From contig CALCEB010000275.1 in NCBI GenBank assembly GCA_937900045.1, forward strand, positions 1 to 54,614: a stretch of 54,614 bases of DNA, read 5' to 3'. The position numbers and the translations under genes are program-made. The notes beneath the pieces were generated by a model that saw only the letters and a program-made list of their open reading frames with translations, was not told the origin of the DNA and did no database searches. This document shows, one piece after another, positions 16,890 through 25,767 of this stretch. The stretch is from an uncultured Acidobacteriota bacterium. GTDB taxonomy: Bacteria; Acidobacteriota; Terriglobia; UBA7540. How positions within the stretch are numbered: the stretch's first letter is position 1; each line of letters opens with the position of its first letter.

Positions 16890-18496
16890 TGGGAAGCGAG
16901 CGCGTGGATGTGCTGGTGATCGGCTCAGGAGCGGCAGGCGCGGCAGTTACCAAGCGTCTGGCCGATCACGGCGCGAAGGTGGTCTGCATGGAGCAGGGTG
17001 ATTGGCAAAAGGCGGATGAGTATCCCTCCACGCGCCCCGATTGGGAGATCGCGTTGCGCCGCGGCCCCTGGCACTTCAGCCCCAACGTCCGCCAACGGCG
17101 GGAGGATTACCCGGTGGTGGAGCGGGGCGAGAATCCGCCGGACATCCTGATGTTCAACGGCGTGGGGGGCAGCACCATTCATTACACTGCCCATTTTCCA
17201 CGCCTTCATCCTTCCGATTTCCGGGTGCGCACGCTCGATGGTGTGGCGGAGGACTGGCCGATCCGTTACGAAGACCTGGCGCCCTACTACGAGGCCAACG
17301 ACCGCGAGATGGGAGTGGCCGGTCTGGCGGGAGACCCGGCCAATCCGCCGCGCTCCCCGCGGCCCACGCCGCCCCTGCCTCTGGGCGTGCTGGGTGAAAC
17401 CATTGGGCGCGGGTTCGACAAGCTCGGCTGGTATTGGTGGGTTTCCGACAATGCCATCATCTCCGAGGACTATGAAGGCCGCCCGGCGTGCAAGCTCCAC
17501 GGCAAGTGCATGATGGGCTGTCCCATCGGCGCCAAAGCGTCCACCGATGTTTCCTACTGGCCGAAGGCGATTCGCAAGGGGGCCATGCTTCGAACCTGGT
17601 CGCGAGTGCGTGAGATTACGCTGGATGCGCAAGGCCGCGCCCGGGGCGCGCTTTACTATGACCGCACAGGGAAACTGCAGGAGCAGCAGGCTCGCGTGGT
17701 GGTGCTGTGCGCCAACGGAGTCGGCTCGCCCCGCCTACTGTTGAACTCGAAATCCAAGCTCTTTCCCCACGGCCTCGCGAACTCTTCCGGGCTAGTTGGC
17801 AGAAACTTCATGCTGCATCCCTTCCGCTTCCTCGAAGGCATCTTCGAGGAGCGCATGAACGGCTACGACGGGCCGTTTGGGATTCCAGCCTTCAGCGAGC
17901 AATTCTACGAAACCGACCGGAGCCGCAGCTTTGTGCGCGGCTATTCTTTTCTGCTGGAGCGGTCGTTCGGTCCCCTGCATCAGGCGGTTGGCGGCTTCGC
18001 GCAGAAACCGGTCCCCTGGGGCCGGGAACACCATCGTGTGATGGGGCGCCGCTTTGCACACATCGTGCGCGTGACGGTGCTAGGCGAAGATCTTCCGGAG
18101 GAGGAAAACCGTGTGGAGCTAGACCCGGAAGTGAAGGATTCAAGCGGCATCCCGGCGCCGCGCGTGGTTTACGGCTACAGTGAAAACAGCCTGAAGATTC
18201 TGGAACACGGCGGAAGAATGGGCCGGCAGGCTCTAGAGGCCGCCGGGGCCGTGGAGATCCTTGACAGCGGTGTGATCCAGCCCGCTTTCCACCTGCTGGG
18301 CACGGTGCGCATGGGAAACGACCCAAAGAAATCTGTGGTAAACGCCTGGCACCAGGCGCACGACGTGACAAATCTCTTCGTGGTGGATGGAAGTTCGTTT
18401 ACCACCAGCGCCGCTGTGAACCCCACGTCAACCATCGGGGCGCTGGCCCTGCGGGCTGCCGACGGCATTTGGGAACGCCGCCGCGTGTGGAATTAA
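16889..18496 (+). CDS. GMC-family oxidoreductase (FAD flavoprotein subunit)
   Basis: A 535-residue flavoprotein. The N-terminal FAD-binding motif is VLVIGSGAAGAAV, followed by GVGGSTIHYTAHFPR and a cysteine-containing stretch HGKCMMGCPIGAKASTD. The C-terminus NPTSTIGALALRAADGIWE is the GMC_oxred_C signature with its conserved asparagine. With the Tat-borne small subunit it should act in the periplasm on sugars or polyols. The usual third gene, a cytochrome c subunit, is missing; gene relics follow instead. Start ATG 16889 has GGAGGTG upstream; a GTG directly before it is also possible. Confidence 0.92.
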   Translation: MGSERVDVLVIGSGAAGAAVTKRLADHGAKVVCMEQGDWQKADEYPSTRPDWEIALRRGPWHFSPNVRQRREDYPVVERGENPPDILMFNGVGGSTIHYTAHFPRLHPSDFRVRTLDGVAEDWPIRYEDLAPYYEANDREMGVAGLAGDPANPPRSPRPTPPLPLGVLGETIGRGFDKLGWYWWVSDNAIISEDYEGRPACKLHGKCMMGCPIGAKASTDVSYWPKAIRKGAMLRTWSRVREITLDAQGRARGALYYDRTGKLQEQQARVVVLCANGVGSPRLLLNSKSKLFPHGLANSSGLVGRNFMLHPFRFLEGIFEERMNGYDGPFGIPAFSEQFYETDRSRSFVRGYSFLLERSFGPLHQAVGGFAQKPVPWGREHHRVMGRRFAHIVRVTVLGEDLPEEENRVELDPEVKDSSGIPAPRVVYGYSENSLKILEHGGRMGRQALEAAGAVEILDSGVIQPAFHLLGTVRMGNDPKKSVVNAWHQAHDVTNLFVVDGSSFTTSAAVNPTSTIGALALRAADGIWERRRVWN

Positions 18497-18662
18497 CCCC
18501 GCGAAAAGGCGCTCGATCCGTCGAGAGTGCCGCAAGCTGTTTCTGCCACTCCACCCAAGCTTTTTCGAAGGCCTCGTCACCCGGTCCGGAGAGTCCAGCC
18601 CCCGGATCATGTTCCAGCACCACTGAGGATAAGAAAATACTGACAGTACGCAGCTCGGTCAA
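18490..18662 (-). pseudogene. Possible alpha/beta-hydrolase relic
   Basis: On this strand F-E-K-A-W-V-E-W-Q-K-Q-L-A-A-L-S-T resembles the cap-to-C-terminal segment WxxLQxELAALST found before the final catalytic histidine of many alpha/beta hydrolases. The rest is missing. The resemblance is short, so this is weak. Confidence 0.3.
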
Positions 18663-18721
18663 AGGGGGCGCGGAGATTCAGTTGACGGATCAGCCGGTGT
18701 GCATAAAGCGGACTGTCCGAG

Positions 18722-19145
18722 CGGATGCTTCGCGAGGATTTCATGCCTCCCTGGATTGCGGCAATCACGAAGCGCGGCGCGTTAGGCGTGATGGCAGGAT
18801 ACCCGGAAATTGACGACGTGCCTGCCCATTCTTCCCGGAAATGGCTCACAAAAGTTCTCCGGGAAGAGATGGGCTTTCATGGGTTGGTGCTGAGTGAGGG
18901 AGACGGGTTTGCAACTCTGATCTATGAAGATATTGTTCCGACTCAGAAAGCAGCGGGGGCTCTGGCTTTGCGCGCCGGCGTCGATCTGGATATTACTTAC
19001 GAGCCTGCCTACATGGAGCCGCTGATTGAAAATGTCAACGAAGGGCGAGTCCCGGTTTCGCTGGTTAACCGGGCTGTCCGGCGTGTTCTAGAAGAGAAGT
19101 TTCGACTCAGACTTTTTGAGCATCCCTACGTGGATCCGGGGCGGG
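18722..19145 (+). pseudogene. Glycoside hydrolase family 3 relic (internal fragment)
   Basis: From LREDFMPPWIAAI through VMAGYPEID, PAHSSRKWLTKVLREEMGF, AGALALRAGVDLDI and NRAVRRVLEEKFRLRLFEHPYVDP, the order matches GH3 beta-glucosidase/xylosidase proteins. The position usually holding the nucleophile (SDW/SDxx type) reads VLSEGDGF. Both the N-terminal barrel and the C-terminal domain are missing. The frame continues about 20 codons past HPYVDP into unrelated sequence and stops at 19204. Confidence 0.8.
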
Positions 19146-19290
19146 CCCGGTGGCGGATAGTCTCTTGGAGAGGAGTATCATCCTGGCGATTCCATCCTGC
19201 TTAACGGAGAACGATGAAGAGGACATTATCTGCGCATTCGAAAAAGTCCTCTCAAGAATGCTTAGCCTTTGAGAGGAGCAGGCGAGCGGC

Positions 19291-20424
19291 ATGAAAATCC
19301 GCGAGATTCGCGCTGCGGGGTTGAGAGGACGGACGCCCAAGGGCGGCTGGAGCCGCGAGTTGGAACCGGGCGACTGCGTTCATACGCTTATTGCTGTGCT
19401 CACCGGCGACGGACTTGTCGGCTGGGGCAGCGCATCGACCAGCGATCAGCTCGTACGCGCAGCTCTTGCCGTGTTGCGCCCCCTATATGAAGGAGAGAAC
19501 GCGCTCGAGCCGGAGCGCGTCAGCGAGAAGCTGCACCAGCACACTTTCTGGCTCGGGCGCGGCGGTTCGGTGACGCACACAATCAGCGGCATTGACATTG
19601 CCCTTTGGGACCTTCTTGGCCAGGCGACAGGCCAGCCCGCCGGCCGGCTGCTCGGAGGCCGCTACCGGGAGCGCGTCCGGCCATATGCGTCAATACTGAT
19701 GACCGAACCTGAACGGATGGCGGAAGCCTTGAGCCGCATCAAGGCGCAAGGATTTTGCGCTTTCAAAATCGGCTGGGGGCCGTTTGGACGGCGTGATGCC
19801 AAAACGGATGAAGCGATCGTCCGCGCCGCCAGAGAAGCCGCCGGGCCGGAGTGTTCTCTGATGGTGGATGCGGGTGCGAGTGACGCCTTTTGGCGGCAGG
19901 ATTACAAGTGGGCTCTGCGGACCGCGCGGATGCTGGCCAGCTACGGCGTGGCGTGGTTCGAAGAGCCATTGCCACCCGATGCGTTGCAGGACTATGTGGC
20001 TTTGCGCCGCGCTGTGGTACTGCCCATCGCCGGGGGTGAAGTGCTAACCCGCCGTCAATCGTTCCAGCCGTGGCTCCAGGCAGGGGCGTTTGACATTGTT
20101 CAGCCCGATGTGACCAAGGCAGGTGGCCTTAGCGAGGCGCGCCGCATTGGCTGGATGGCGGCTGACCAAGGCGTGCGGCTAATTCCTCATGGATGGAACA
20201 CCGCGGTGGGTCTGGCTGCGGACCTTCAGTTGGCTTCGGCGCTTCCAACTACGGACTGGGTCGAATACCTTGTAGGCTCACCTTTCATAGATGAATTAGC
20301 CAGCGACGGGTGGAAACTGGACGCCGACGGCATGCTTCCCATTCCAGAAAGCCCGGGACTTGGAATCCGTATCAATCTGGAAGCTCTTGAATCGGCCTCT
20401 GGTCTCAAGCATTTCCTACATTGA
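19291..20424 (+). CDS. Mandelate racemase/muconate lactonizing enzyme family dehydratase (enolase superfamily)
   Basis: A 377-residue enzyme of the enolase superfamily, probably a sugar-acid dehydratase in the cytoplasm. After the N-terminal capping domain (GLVGWGSAS) comes the barrel with base lysine in AFKIGWGPFG, metal ligands D in LMVDAGAS, E in WFEEPLPPD and E in IAGGEVL, and the catalytic histidine in IPHGWNT. The lysine-plus-histidine pair fits the mandelate racemase subgroup. The exact sugar acid cannot be told. A purine-rich GAGAGGAG lies 13 nt before ATG 19291. It fits the sugar-acid theme with the downstream hexuronate-type transporter and uxuA. Confidence 0.88.
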   Translation: MKIREIRAAGLRGRTPKGGWSRELEPGDCVHTLIAVLTGDGLVGWGSASTSDQLVRAALAVLRPLYEGENALEPERVSEKLHQHTFWLGRGGSVTHTISGIDIALWDLLGQATGQPAGRLLGGRYRERVRPYASILMTEPERMAEALSRIKAQGFCAFKIGWGPFGRRDAKTDEAIVRAAREAAGPECSLMVDAGASDAFWRQDYKWALRTARMLASYGVAWFEEPLPPDALQDYVALRRAVVLPIAGGEVLTRRQSFQPWLQAGAFDIVQPDVTKAGGLSEARRIGWMAADQGVRLIPHGWNTAVGLAADLQLASALPTTDWVEYLVGSPFIDELASDGWKLDADGMLPIPESPGLGIRINLEALESASGLKHFLH

Positions 20425-20440
20425 ACAACAAAAGGCAGGG

Positions 20441-20541
20441 CTGCGGTTGCCCTCTCCCCGCTGGCGGGGAGAGAACTATACCGGGGAAGCCGACGGTGCC
20501 GCTATAAACATCAGGAGATACGCCCCAAATGAACAGTATTG
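20441..20541. repeat. Truncated relative of the 49167 MITE
   Basis: It contains CCCTCTCCCCGC-TG-GCGGGGAGAG, the central hairpin also seen at 49226, and ends GAACAGTATTG, the reverse complement of the MITE terminus CAATACTGTTC. The opposite terminus is not recognisable. It lies between convergent genes. Confidence 0.5.
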
Positions 20542-20556
20542 GGGTTAGGAAGCGGG

Positions 20557-22788
20557 TTACTCCGGGCTGGCCTCAAGTAGCAAGTGGTTGACGAACTCCA
20601 CCGGAATTCTTGCGCTTGAACCGTTGACGGAGCCAAAATCCTTCCCATTTTCGTAGTCCACCACGTGGTACCGGCCCGATCCCAGTCCCCGCAGCTCCAC
20701 ATTCCCTTTCCATGATCTTTTCGGATTTGGACCATAGAACGCGTAGTACAGGTTTCTGCCCTTTTCGATGACATAAGCTTCCGGAACGTCGTAACCGTAA
20801 ACGTAAAGGTCAAGGAAAGTGCCTTCAGAAAGCATCTTTGAGTTGTAGAGTCCAATCCACTTTTTCCAATATGCTTCCTTCCGGGGAGTCAGGAAAACCG
20901 TCTTGAAGTGTAGACCAGGATCGGGCCAGACGAATTTGGTGCCCAGCACACCGCCCGGACCTAGCGTGGAGGCAAAATCCTTGCCGTAGTCAATCTCGTC
21001 CCCGTTGTTGGCGTTGCGGATGGCCGTCAGCTCGACATGATCACCGTAGACGGCGGCGGTGGGTCCAAGCAATGCCTTGTACATCTTGATGCGCCACCGG
21101 ACCTGGACAGAGCCAACGGGATCTGCCGTCACCGCCTGATCAAGAAACGGCAGCCAGCCGAGGTTCGGTGTGGTTCCGCAAGGGCAAATCTGTGTCACGC
21201 TTTCCGGCTTCAGCTCGCGCGTCGTCTGAAAGATTGCCTGATAGACCTTGCCCACGGCATTCACCGAGTCCTGCGGCGAATGATGATGGTGTTTGGGATT
21301 GTAGCAAGGCGGAACGGTGTAGGCGTTGTCCAGCTTACTTCCATCAAAGCCCCATTGCTGGATGAATTTTCTCGTTAGTTGCCGGTAGTATTCCTGCACC
21401 TCGGGCAGAGCGGGACAGAGCGCGGCGAGACCGCGAATCATGCGGGCGGGCTTGCCATTCTTATCAAGAATCAGCCAGTCCGGATGGTCTTTCACCACTT
21501 GCGAAAGTCCGTAATGGTGGGATTCATACCGGCCGTGACCGTCTTCAACGCCGAGCGGCAGCCACCAGATTTGCAGGAAGATTCCCCGCTGGTGAAAAGT
21601 TTGGACCATCTTCTGAATGGAATCGCCGGGGAAAGTGTCCGGGCGCGGATTCCAGTCGCCATAATCATTAAACCAGCGGTCGTCGAGGGTCGCCCACCGG
21701 ATATGGAACTCGTTCAGCTTGGGAATGGTTCCCACCATCTCGGCGGGAGTCACCTCAGACTCGTACCCCCAGCCGCACCAGCTCACCTGATAGTCCTGTG
21801 AGTTGGGCTTCGCCAAAGTCCAACCCTCCCGTTGAAGAATGGAAGAATAGAGGCGCAACGGCTGGTAGAAGTCGCCGTGATAAACCGCAATGAAGGTTCG
21901 AGGTGTGGAGAAGACCGAGCCGGGCCGGAGCGTGGTGTCCGGATCAAGCCGGAGAGAGGTGTGGATACGCCCGCCCGATGAAACTCTTACCGGAAGAGAA
22001 AGCGTCAAAGGAAGGGTCTCAATGTGCCCGATGGCCTCCCCCATCGAGGCTGTCCAGAAGGCTACTACGGGGATTCCGCCGCCCGTTCCGTCAGGCATCG
22101 GGGCCCCAAAGGGGTTTTTCTGGTAAAAGTGGTCCGCAATCTTGAAAACGTCGTCTTTCCCCCAGGCGACGCTCGACCCTTGGAAAGACCAAAGCTGGTA
22201 GGGCTGGGCAGCTTGATCCGACAGCGAGGCGTTCAGCCGTCGCTCCTGGTGCACGATGCGATCGATGCGCACAGTGCTTGCTCCGGCATTCTTGAAAGCT
22301 GCCGTGGTGATGGCCACAGACGGAAAATCGTCATAAACCTCCACAGCCAGCGTCACGTTGATCGGAGTTGGGTTTCCACTGTCGCGCCCAATGACCTCAA
22401 CCCGGCGCCCGCGAGCGCCGATCTTACCTCGCGGCTGCGAAACTTTGACATGATCGAAATCAAACCTGAAATGATTGATAACCCCGCCGTTTACGATGAC
22501 AGATTCAGGGGGAGTGGCTGAATTGGGGTCGTCCAAGGTCTGGCGGCTCCCGTTCTTAAGCAGAAATGCCTCGATGTAGCCCGAACGCAGAATGTCGAAT
22601 TCTGCGGTGGAGGTCCTGATCACGACGGGCCCGCTGTGTCTCACCGTGACCCTCACATTCGATGCGATGAGACGATTCACCCCGGCAGCCGCTGTCCCGG
22701 AGCCCATCCGGATAATGGCGGCGATGGCCAGAAGGCGCAACACACTTTGGACGGTTAAGAAAGGCTTCCTGCCACTGGAGATGGTCAT
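20557..22788 (-). CDS. Secreted alpha-galactosidase-like glycoside hydrolase (GH36/clan D type)
   Basis: A 743-residue exported enzyme with a signal peptide (AIAAIIRMGSGTAAAG, cleavage near residue 35). A beta-rich N-terminal domain precedes a TIM barrel. The barrel has SWCGWGYESEVTP, ATLDDRWFNDYGDW, FLQIWWLP and FDGSKLDNAY, where the aspartate of KLD is the expected nucleophile. GDHVEL is a candidate region for the acid/base. The C-terminal beta domain follows (SGRYHVVDYENGK). It should release alpha-linked galactose or related sugars outside the inner membrane. AAGGAAGGTG before ATG 22786-22788 decides the start. It converges with the dehydratase gene. Confidence 0.85.
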   Translation of the reverse strand: MTISSGRKPFLTVQSVLRLLAIAAIIRMGSGTAAAGVNRLIASNVRVTVRHSGPVVIRTSTAEFDILRSGYIEAFLLKNGSRQTLDDPNSATPPESVIVNGGVINHFRFDFDHVKVSQPRGKIGARGRRVEVIGRDSGNPTPINVTLAVEVYDDFPSVAITTAAFKNAGASTVRIDRIVHQERRLNASLSDQAAQPYQLWSFQGSSVAWGKDDVFKIADHFYQKNPFGAPMPDGTGGGIPVVAFWTASMGEAIGHIETLPLTLSLPVRVSSGGRIHTSLRLDPDTTLRPGSVFSTPRTFIAVYHGDFYQPLRLYSSILQREGWTLAKPNSQDYQVSWCGWGYESEVTPAEMVGTIPKLNEFHIRWATLDDRWFNDYGDWNPRPDTFPGDSIQKMVQTFHQRGIFLQIWWLPLGVEDGHGRYESHHYGLSQVVKDHPDWLILDKNGKPARMIRGLAALCPALPEVQEYYRQLTRKFIQQWGFDGSKLDNAYTVPPCYNPKHHHHSPQDSVNAVGKVYQAIFQTTRELKPESVTQICPCGTTPNLGWLPFLDQAVTADPVGSVQVRWRIKMYKALLGPTAAVYGDHVELTAIRNANNGDEIDYGKDFASTLGPGGVLGTKFVWPDPGLHFKTVFLTPRKEAYWKKWIGLYNSKMLSEGTFLDLYVYGYDVPEAYVIEKGRNLYYAFYGPNPKRSWKGNVELRGLGSGRYHVVDYENGKDFGSVNGSSARIPVEFVNHLLLEASPE

Positions 22789-22857
22789 CGTTCACCTTCC
22801 TTAGTTTGGTTTCGACTTCCCGCACACGCCCATTGGCGCGATGTGACTCTGTGATTC

Positions 22858-23961
22858 TCAGCTTGCACTGGCTTGATCAGGGCGTCCGCCTGGCACGCCG
22901 GGGGACGTAATCAGGTATTTATCCATCCACGCCAAAATCTGGCGTCTCATCTCCGGCAGTTCCTGGTGCGCACAATCAAAAAGCTCGATCCGGCAATCTT
23001 CTGCGCGGCCGTAAGTGCGATACAAGGGCAGCAGCTTGTCACGAATCTTCTCGACGCCTGCCGGAGGAGTCAATGGATCCTTGCGGCCGTTGACGCTCAG
23101 GTGTGGGCGTGGGACCGTTAAGGCGTTAATTTGAAAAGTGTCGAAGTGCTTGAGCAAAGAGGGAACAAAATAATAGACGCCGTGACCACTGAGGCCATGA
23201 GCTGCAATGAGCGATTCGTAATCCGTCAGGCAGCAAACGTCCATCACAGTGCGGACGCGCGGATCCAACCCCGCCAGCCACCAAGCCTTAGTGGCGCCCA
23301 TCGACATGCCAAAGGCGCCCAGACGCGTGGCATCCACTTCCGGACGGCTCGCCAGATAAGTGAGAGCGCGAAACTCGTCAAACATCATCATTCCCCACAA
23401 CACCCGTCCCTGCCAAAGCATCAGCTTGAACGTGTCCTCCTCGCCCTGATGACCGTCGGGCTCGTGTTTGCGCTCACCAAAGCACCAACTGTCAATGGCG
23501 AGTGTGACGAGTCCCTTTTCGGCGCAAACCGGCGCATAAGCGGGTTGCACGGGCGTCCCGCGCAGCAGTTGTTCCTTGCCCAGGCCGTACATGCCCGCGT
23601 GCCAGTGTATGAAGAGCAATCCCGGCGCCGGATGCTGCCGTTTGTCGGGGACAAGCAGCAGCGCCGGAACCGGCTCCGCTCCGTTCAGATCCAGCACCAG
23701 CCGCTCAAGGGTATACCCCTCGTGCTTCTCGGACCGGACCAACCGGGGCGGAGCAGACTGGTGCTCCCAAGGCAGATCGCCCAGCAAACTCCAGAGATCC
23801 CAACGCCGACGTTGTTGCTCAATGTTGAACTCGTCCATGGATTCTCGCAAAGTGCTTTGCCCCGCATTTGCCTGAATTGTCAAACCCGTTCCTAACGCAG
23901 CCAGCGCCGCCGACCCGACCATAAATTCGCGCCGGTTGGTTTGGGCCCTCCATCTTGTCAT
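22858..23961 (-). CDS. Tat-exported alpha/beta hydrolase (esterase, dienelactone hydrolase-like)
   Basis: A 367-residue protein with a Tat signal (TNRREFMVGSAALAALG). The alpha/beta-hydrolase fold shows the oxyanion stretch LLFIHWHAGMYG, the nucleophile serine in GAFGMSMGATK, the acid in NGRKDPLTP and the histidine in DCAHQELP. It probably removes ester groups from plant polysaccharide fragments. GGAGGG lies 8-9 nt before ATG 23959-23961. It lies 69 nt upstream of the alpha-galactosidase gene on the same strand, so the two probably form an operon. Confidence 0.85.
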   Translation of the reverse strand: MTRWRAQTNRREFMVGSAALAALGTGLTIQANAGQSTLRESMDEFNIEQQRRRWDLWSLLGDLPWEHQSAPPRLVRSEKHEGYTLERLVLDLNGAEPVPALLLVPDKRQHPAPGLLFIHWHAGMYGLGKEQLLRGTPVQPAYAPVCAEKGLVTLAIDSWCFGERKHEPDGHQGEEDTFKLMLWQGRVLWGMMMFDEFRALTYLASRPEVDATRLGAFGMSMGATKAWWLAGLDPRVRTVMDVCCLTDYESLIAAHGLSGHGVYYFVPSLLKHFDTFQINALTVPRPHLSVNGRKDPLTPPAGVEKIRDKLLPLYRTYGRAEDCRIELFDCAHQELPEMRRQILAWMDKYLITSPGVPGGRPDQASAS

Positions 23962-24022
23962 AACTTAATCCCTCCGCATCCTGGTACGAAACGGCACTAT
24001 GCGTCAACCCCGCCCGTGCCGG

Positions 24023-24132
24023 GGTAGTGTCTCAGTTTCTTTGCTGTAGCGGCGCTCTATGAGCGCCGAACTTGTATCTTCAACGGTTTCCGGCGCTCAT
24101 AGAGCGCCGCTACAGCAAACTGCGTCACTACC
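24023..24132. repeat. 110-bp palindromic element GGTAGTG...CACTACC
   Basis: Termini GGTAGTG and CACTACC bracket arms GCTGTAGCGGCGCTC...GAGCGCCG and CGGCGCTC...GAGCGCCGCTACAGC with a 24-nt centre. It is the most complete copy of the family, with both outer termini. The stop codon and last residues of the MFS gene lie inside it. Confidence 0.88.
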
Positions 24133-25455
24133 CGTGCAGGCAATCAATTGGGTTCCTGAGACCTGTGGCGAACGGATGAGCAATAGTACACATGCCGTTG
24201 CGAACAGCGGCAGAACGCCCGCTGCTACGAACGCAGGCCGATAGGAAAAGTGGTCAACCACGGCTCCCACGGCGAATGTGAAAGCGGCGCCTATAGCGCC
24301 CGCTGCCAAACCACTGAGTCCAGTGACCGAGGCCACCACATCATGCGGAAAGAGGTCTGAAGGGAAGGTCAAGCCCATCGTGGACCAACTTGCGTATCCC
24401 CAAAGCGCAAAGCAAATAAGCCCCAGCGCATAATAAACATTGTGCACTCTGGCTGCAGGAATGCCGGCCAGAATGGGGATGCAACTCACGCCGCACACCC
24501 ATTTCCGCGCGCGGATCACGGGCATGCCACGCCGGATACAATATCCGGAAATGAAGCCGCCCGTGAAATTTCCCAGGTCTGCCGCTGCAAACGGAATCCA
24601 GGCGAAGGCGGCAATCTGCTTCAGGCTGAAGCCCCTGGCATCACTCAAATATTGGGGCAGCCAGAAAACGTAAAACCACCAGATCGGATCGGTGAGGGAG
24701 CGGCCCATCACGATTCCCCACGTATTTCGCTCCTTCAACAACCCCAACCAACGCTCGACACCGCGCGATTTGGAGGCCAAAGCGGCATCACGGCCCGCAT
24801 TAATCCGCGCAACTTCCTGTTGCGCCACCCGTGGATGTTTGTGCAGCGGATAGTAAACGGCCAGCCAGATGGCCATCCAGACGAAGCCCAGCAATCCGGA
24901 CAAAACGAAGGCATATCTCCAACCCACTGCCAGAGCCAGCAATGGAATGACCAGTGCGGCTAGAGCGCCTCCAACGCTCGAACCGCTGTCGAAGATGGCC
25001 ACCGCCAAGCTGCGCTCCTCTCGGGGAAACCATTCGGAAACAACCTTGCTGGCTCCCGGCCAGTTTAACCCCTCGCCGATGCCCAGCATGAACCGGAAAA
25101 ATGCGAAGCCGAATACGGAACTGGCAAACCCGGTGAGCATATTCATCAATGACCAGAAGCCGGCGGCTAAAGCCAGACCGAGCCTTGCCCCCACAGCGTC
25201 CAGACAGATGCCACCCACCAACCAAGTGACGGCGTAGGAAATCTGGAAGGCGCCGAAGATCTTTGATAGATCGGTGTGGGTCAAATGAAACTGCTGTGTG
25301 ATTACCGGTGCGAGCACAGAAAATGTTTGCCGGCTGATGTAATTAATGACCGTCGAACCGAACAAGGTCCAGACGATCCACCAACGCAGATTCCGAGTTC
25401 CCTTTGGAGACTTGGACGCGGTCTTTGAGATGACGGATTGGGAGACGGAGCCCAC
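24097..25455 (-). CDS. MFS transporter, anion:cation symporter type (hexuronate/sugar-acid uptake)
   Basis: A 452-residue inner-membrane carrier with about 12 hydrophobic helices. It resembles the ACS family (ExuT, galactonate carriers): NYISRQTFSVLAPVI, FRFMLGIGEGLNWPGASKVVSEWFPREERSLAVAIFDSGSSVGG and the long loop with LLKERNTWGIVMGRSLTDPIWWFY. It probably imports acidic sugars for the enolase-superfamily dehydratase and UxuA. I chose the GTG at 25453-25455 with AAGGAA 6 nt upstream. A longer frame runs to 25584 but reads into a palindromic repeat. The C-terminus (CTGSDAVCCSGAL) is encoded by another palindromic repeat that supplied the stop. Confidence 0.88.
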   Translation of the reverse strand: MGSVSQSVISKTASKSPKGTRNLRWWIVWTLFGSTVINYISRQTFSVLAPVITQQFHLTHTDLSKIFGAFQISYAVTWLVGGICLDAVGARLGLALAAGFWSLMNMLTGFASSVFGFAFFRFMLGIGEGLNWPGASKVVSEWFPREERSLAVAIFDSGSSVGGALAALVIPLLALAVGWRYAFVLSGLLGFVWMAIWLAVYYPLHKHPRVAQQEVARINAGRDAALASKSRGVERWLGLLKERNTWGIVMGRSLTDPIWWFYVFWLPQYLSDARGFSLKQIAAFAWIPFAAADLGNFTGGFISGYCIRRGMPVIRARKWVCGVSCIPILAGIPAARVHNVYYALGLICFALWGYASWSTMGLTFPSDLFPHDVVASVTGLSGLAAGAIGAAFTFAVGAVVDHFSYRPAFVAAGVLPLFATACVLLLIRSPQVSGTQLIACTGSDAVCCSGAL

Positions 25456-25544
25456 TTTGAATTCCTTGTGAAAGGCGCGAAGACCGGTAAGCATTGTATA
25501 CCAGCTTGCTATACACAACGCAGTAGGTCGGCGGCGCTCCAAGA

Positions 25545-25599
25545 CTGTAGCGCCGGTCTGCGACCGGCGTATTTCGCCGCTCATAGAGCGGCGCTACAG
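25545..25599. repeat. Intact 55-bp palindromic CTGTAGCG...CGCTACAG element
   Basis: CTGTAGCGCCG at 25545 and CGGCGCTACAG at 25599 are perfect inverted ends. Inside are CGCCGGTC-TGC-GACCGGCG and GCCGCTC-ATA-GAGCGGC, two separate hairpins. The copy at 5231 is a decayed version. It lies upstream of the MFS gene. Confidence 0.85.
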
Positions 25600-25767
25600 C
25601 GAATGACCGGCGCTGACTTATTGCGTCGTGCATAGAAAACAATTCTTTGCAGTATGAAATATTTCATGATACGAACTTGTTAGGAGGCGCCGAAGCGCTG
25701 CTGACGGGCAGTGCCGGTGCTAGAATACAGACCTGTTTGGGCTGAACCAACATGGCTGGGGAGATTG

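Noticed and set aside
25488..25520. TATACAAT on the minus strand as a promoter for the MFS gene
   Set aside because: The -10 is good, but the only -35-like hexamer is about 12-14 nt away, too close for a normal promoter.
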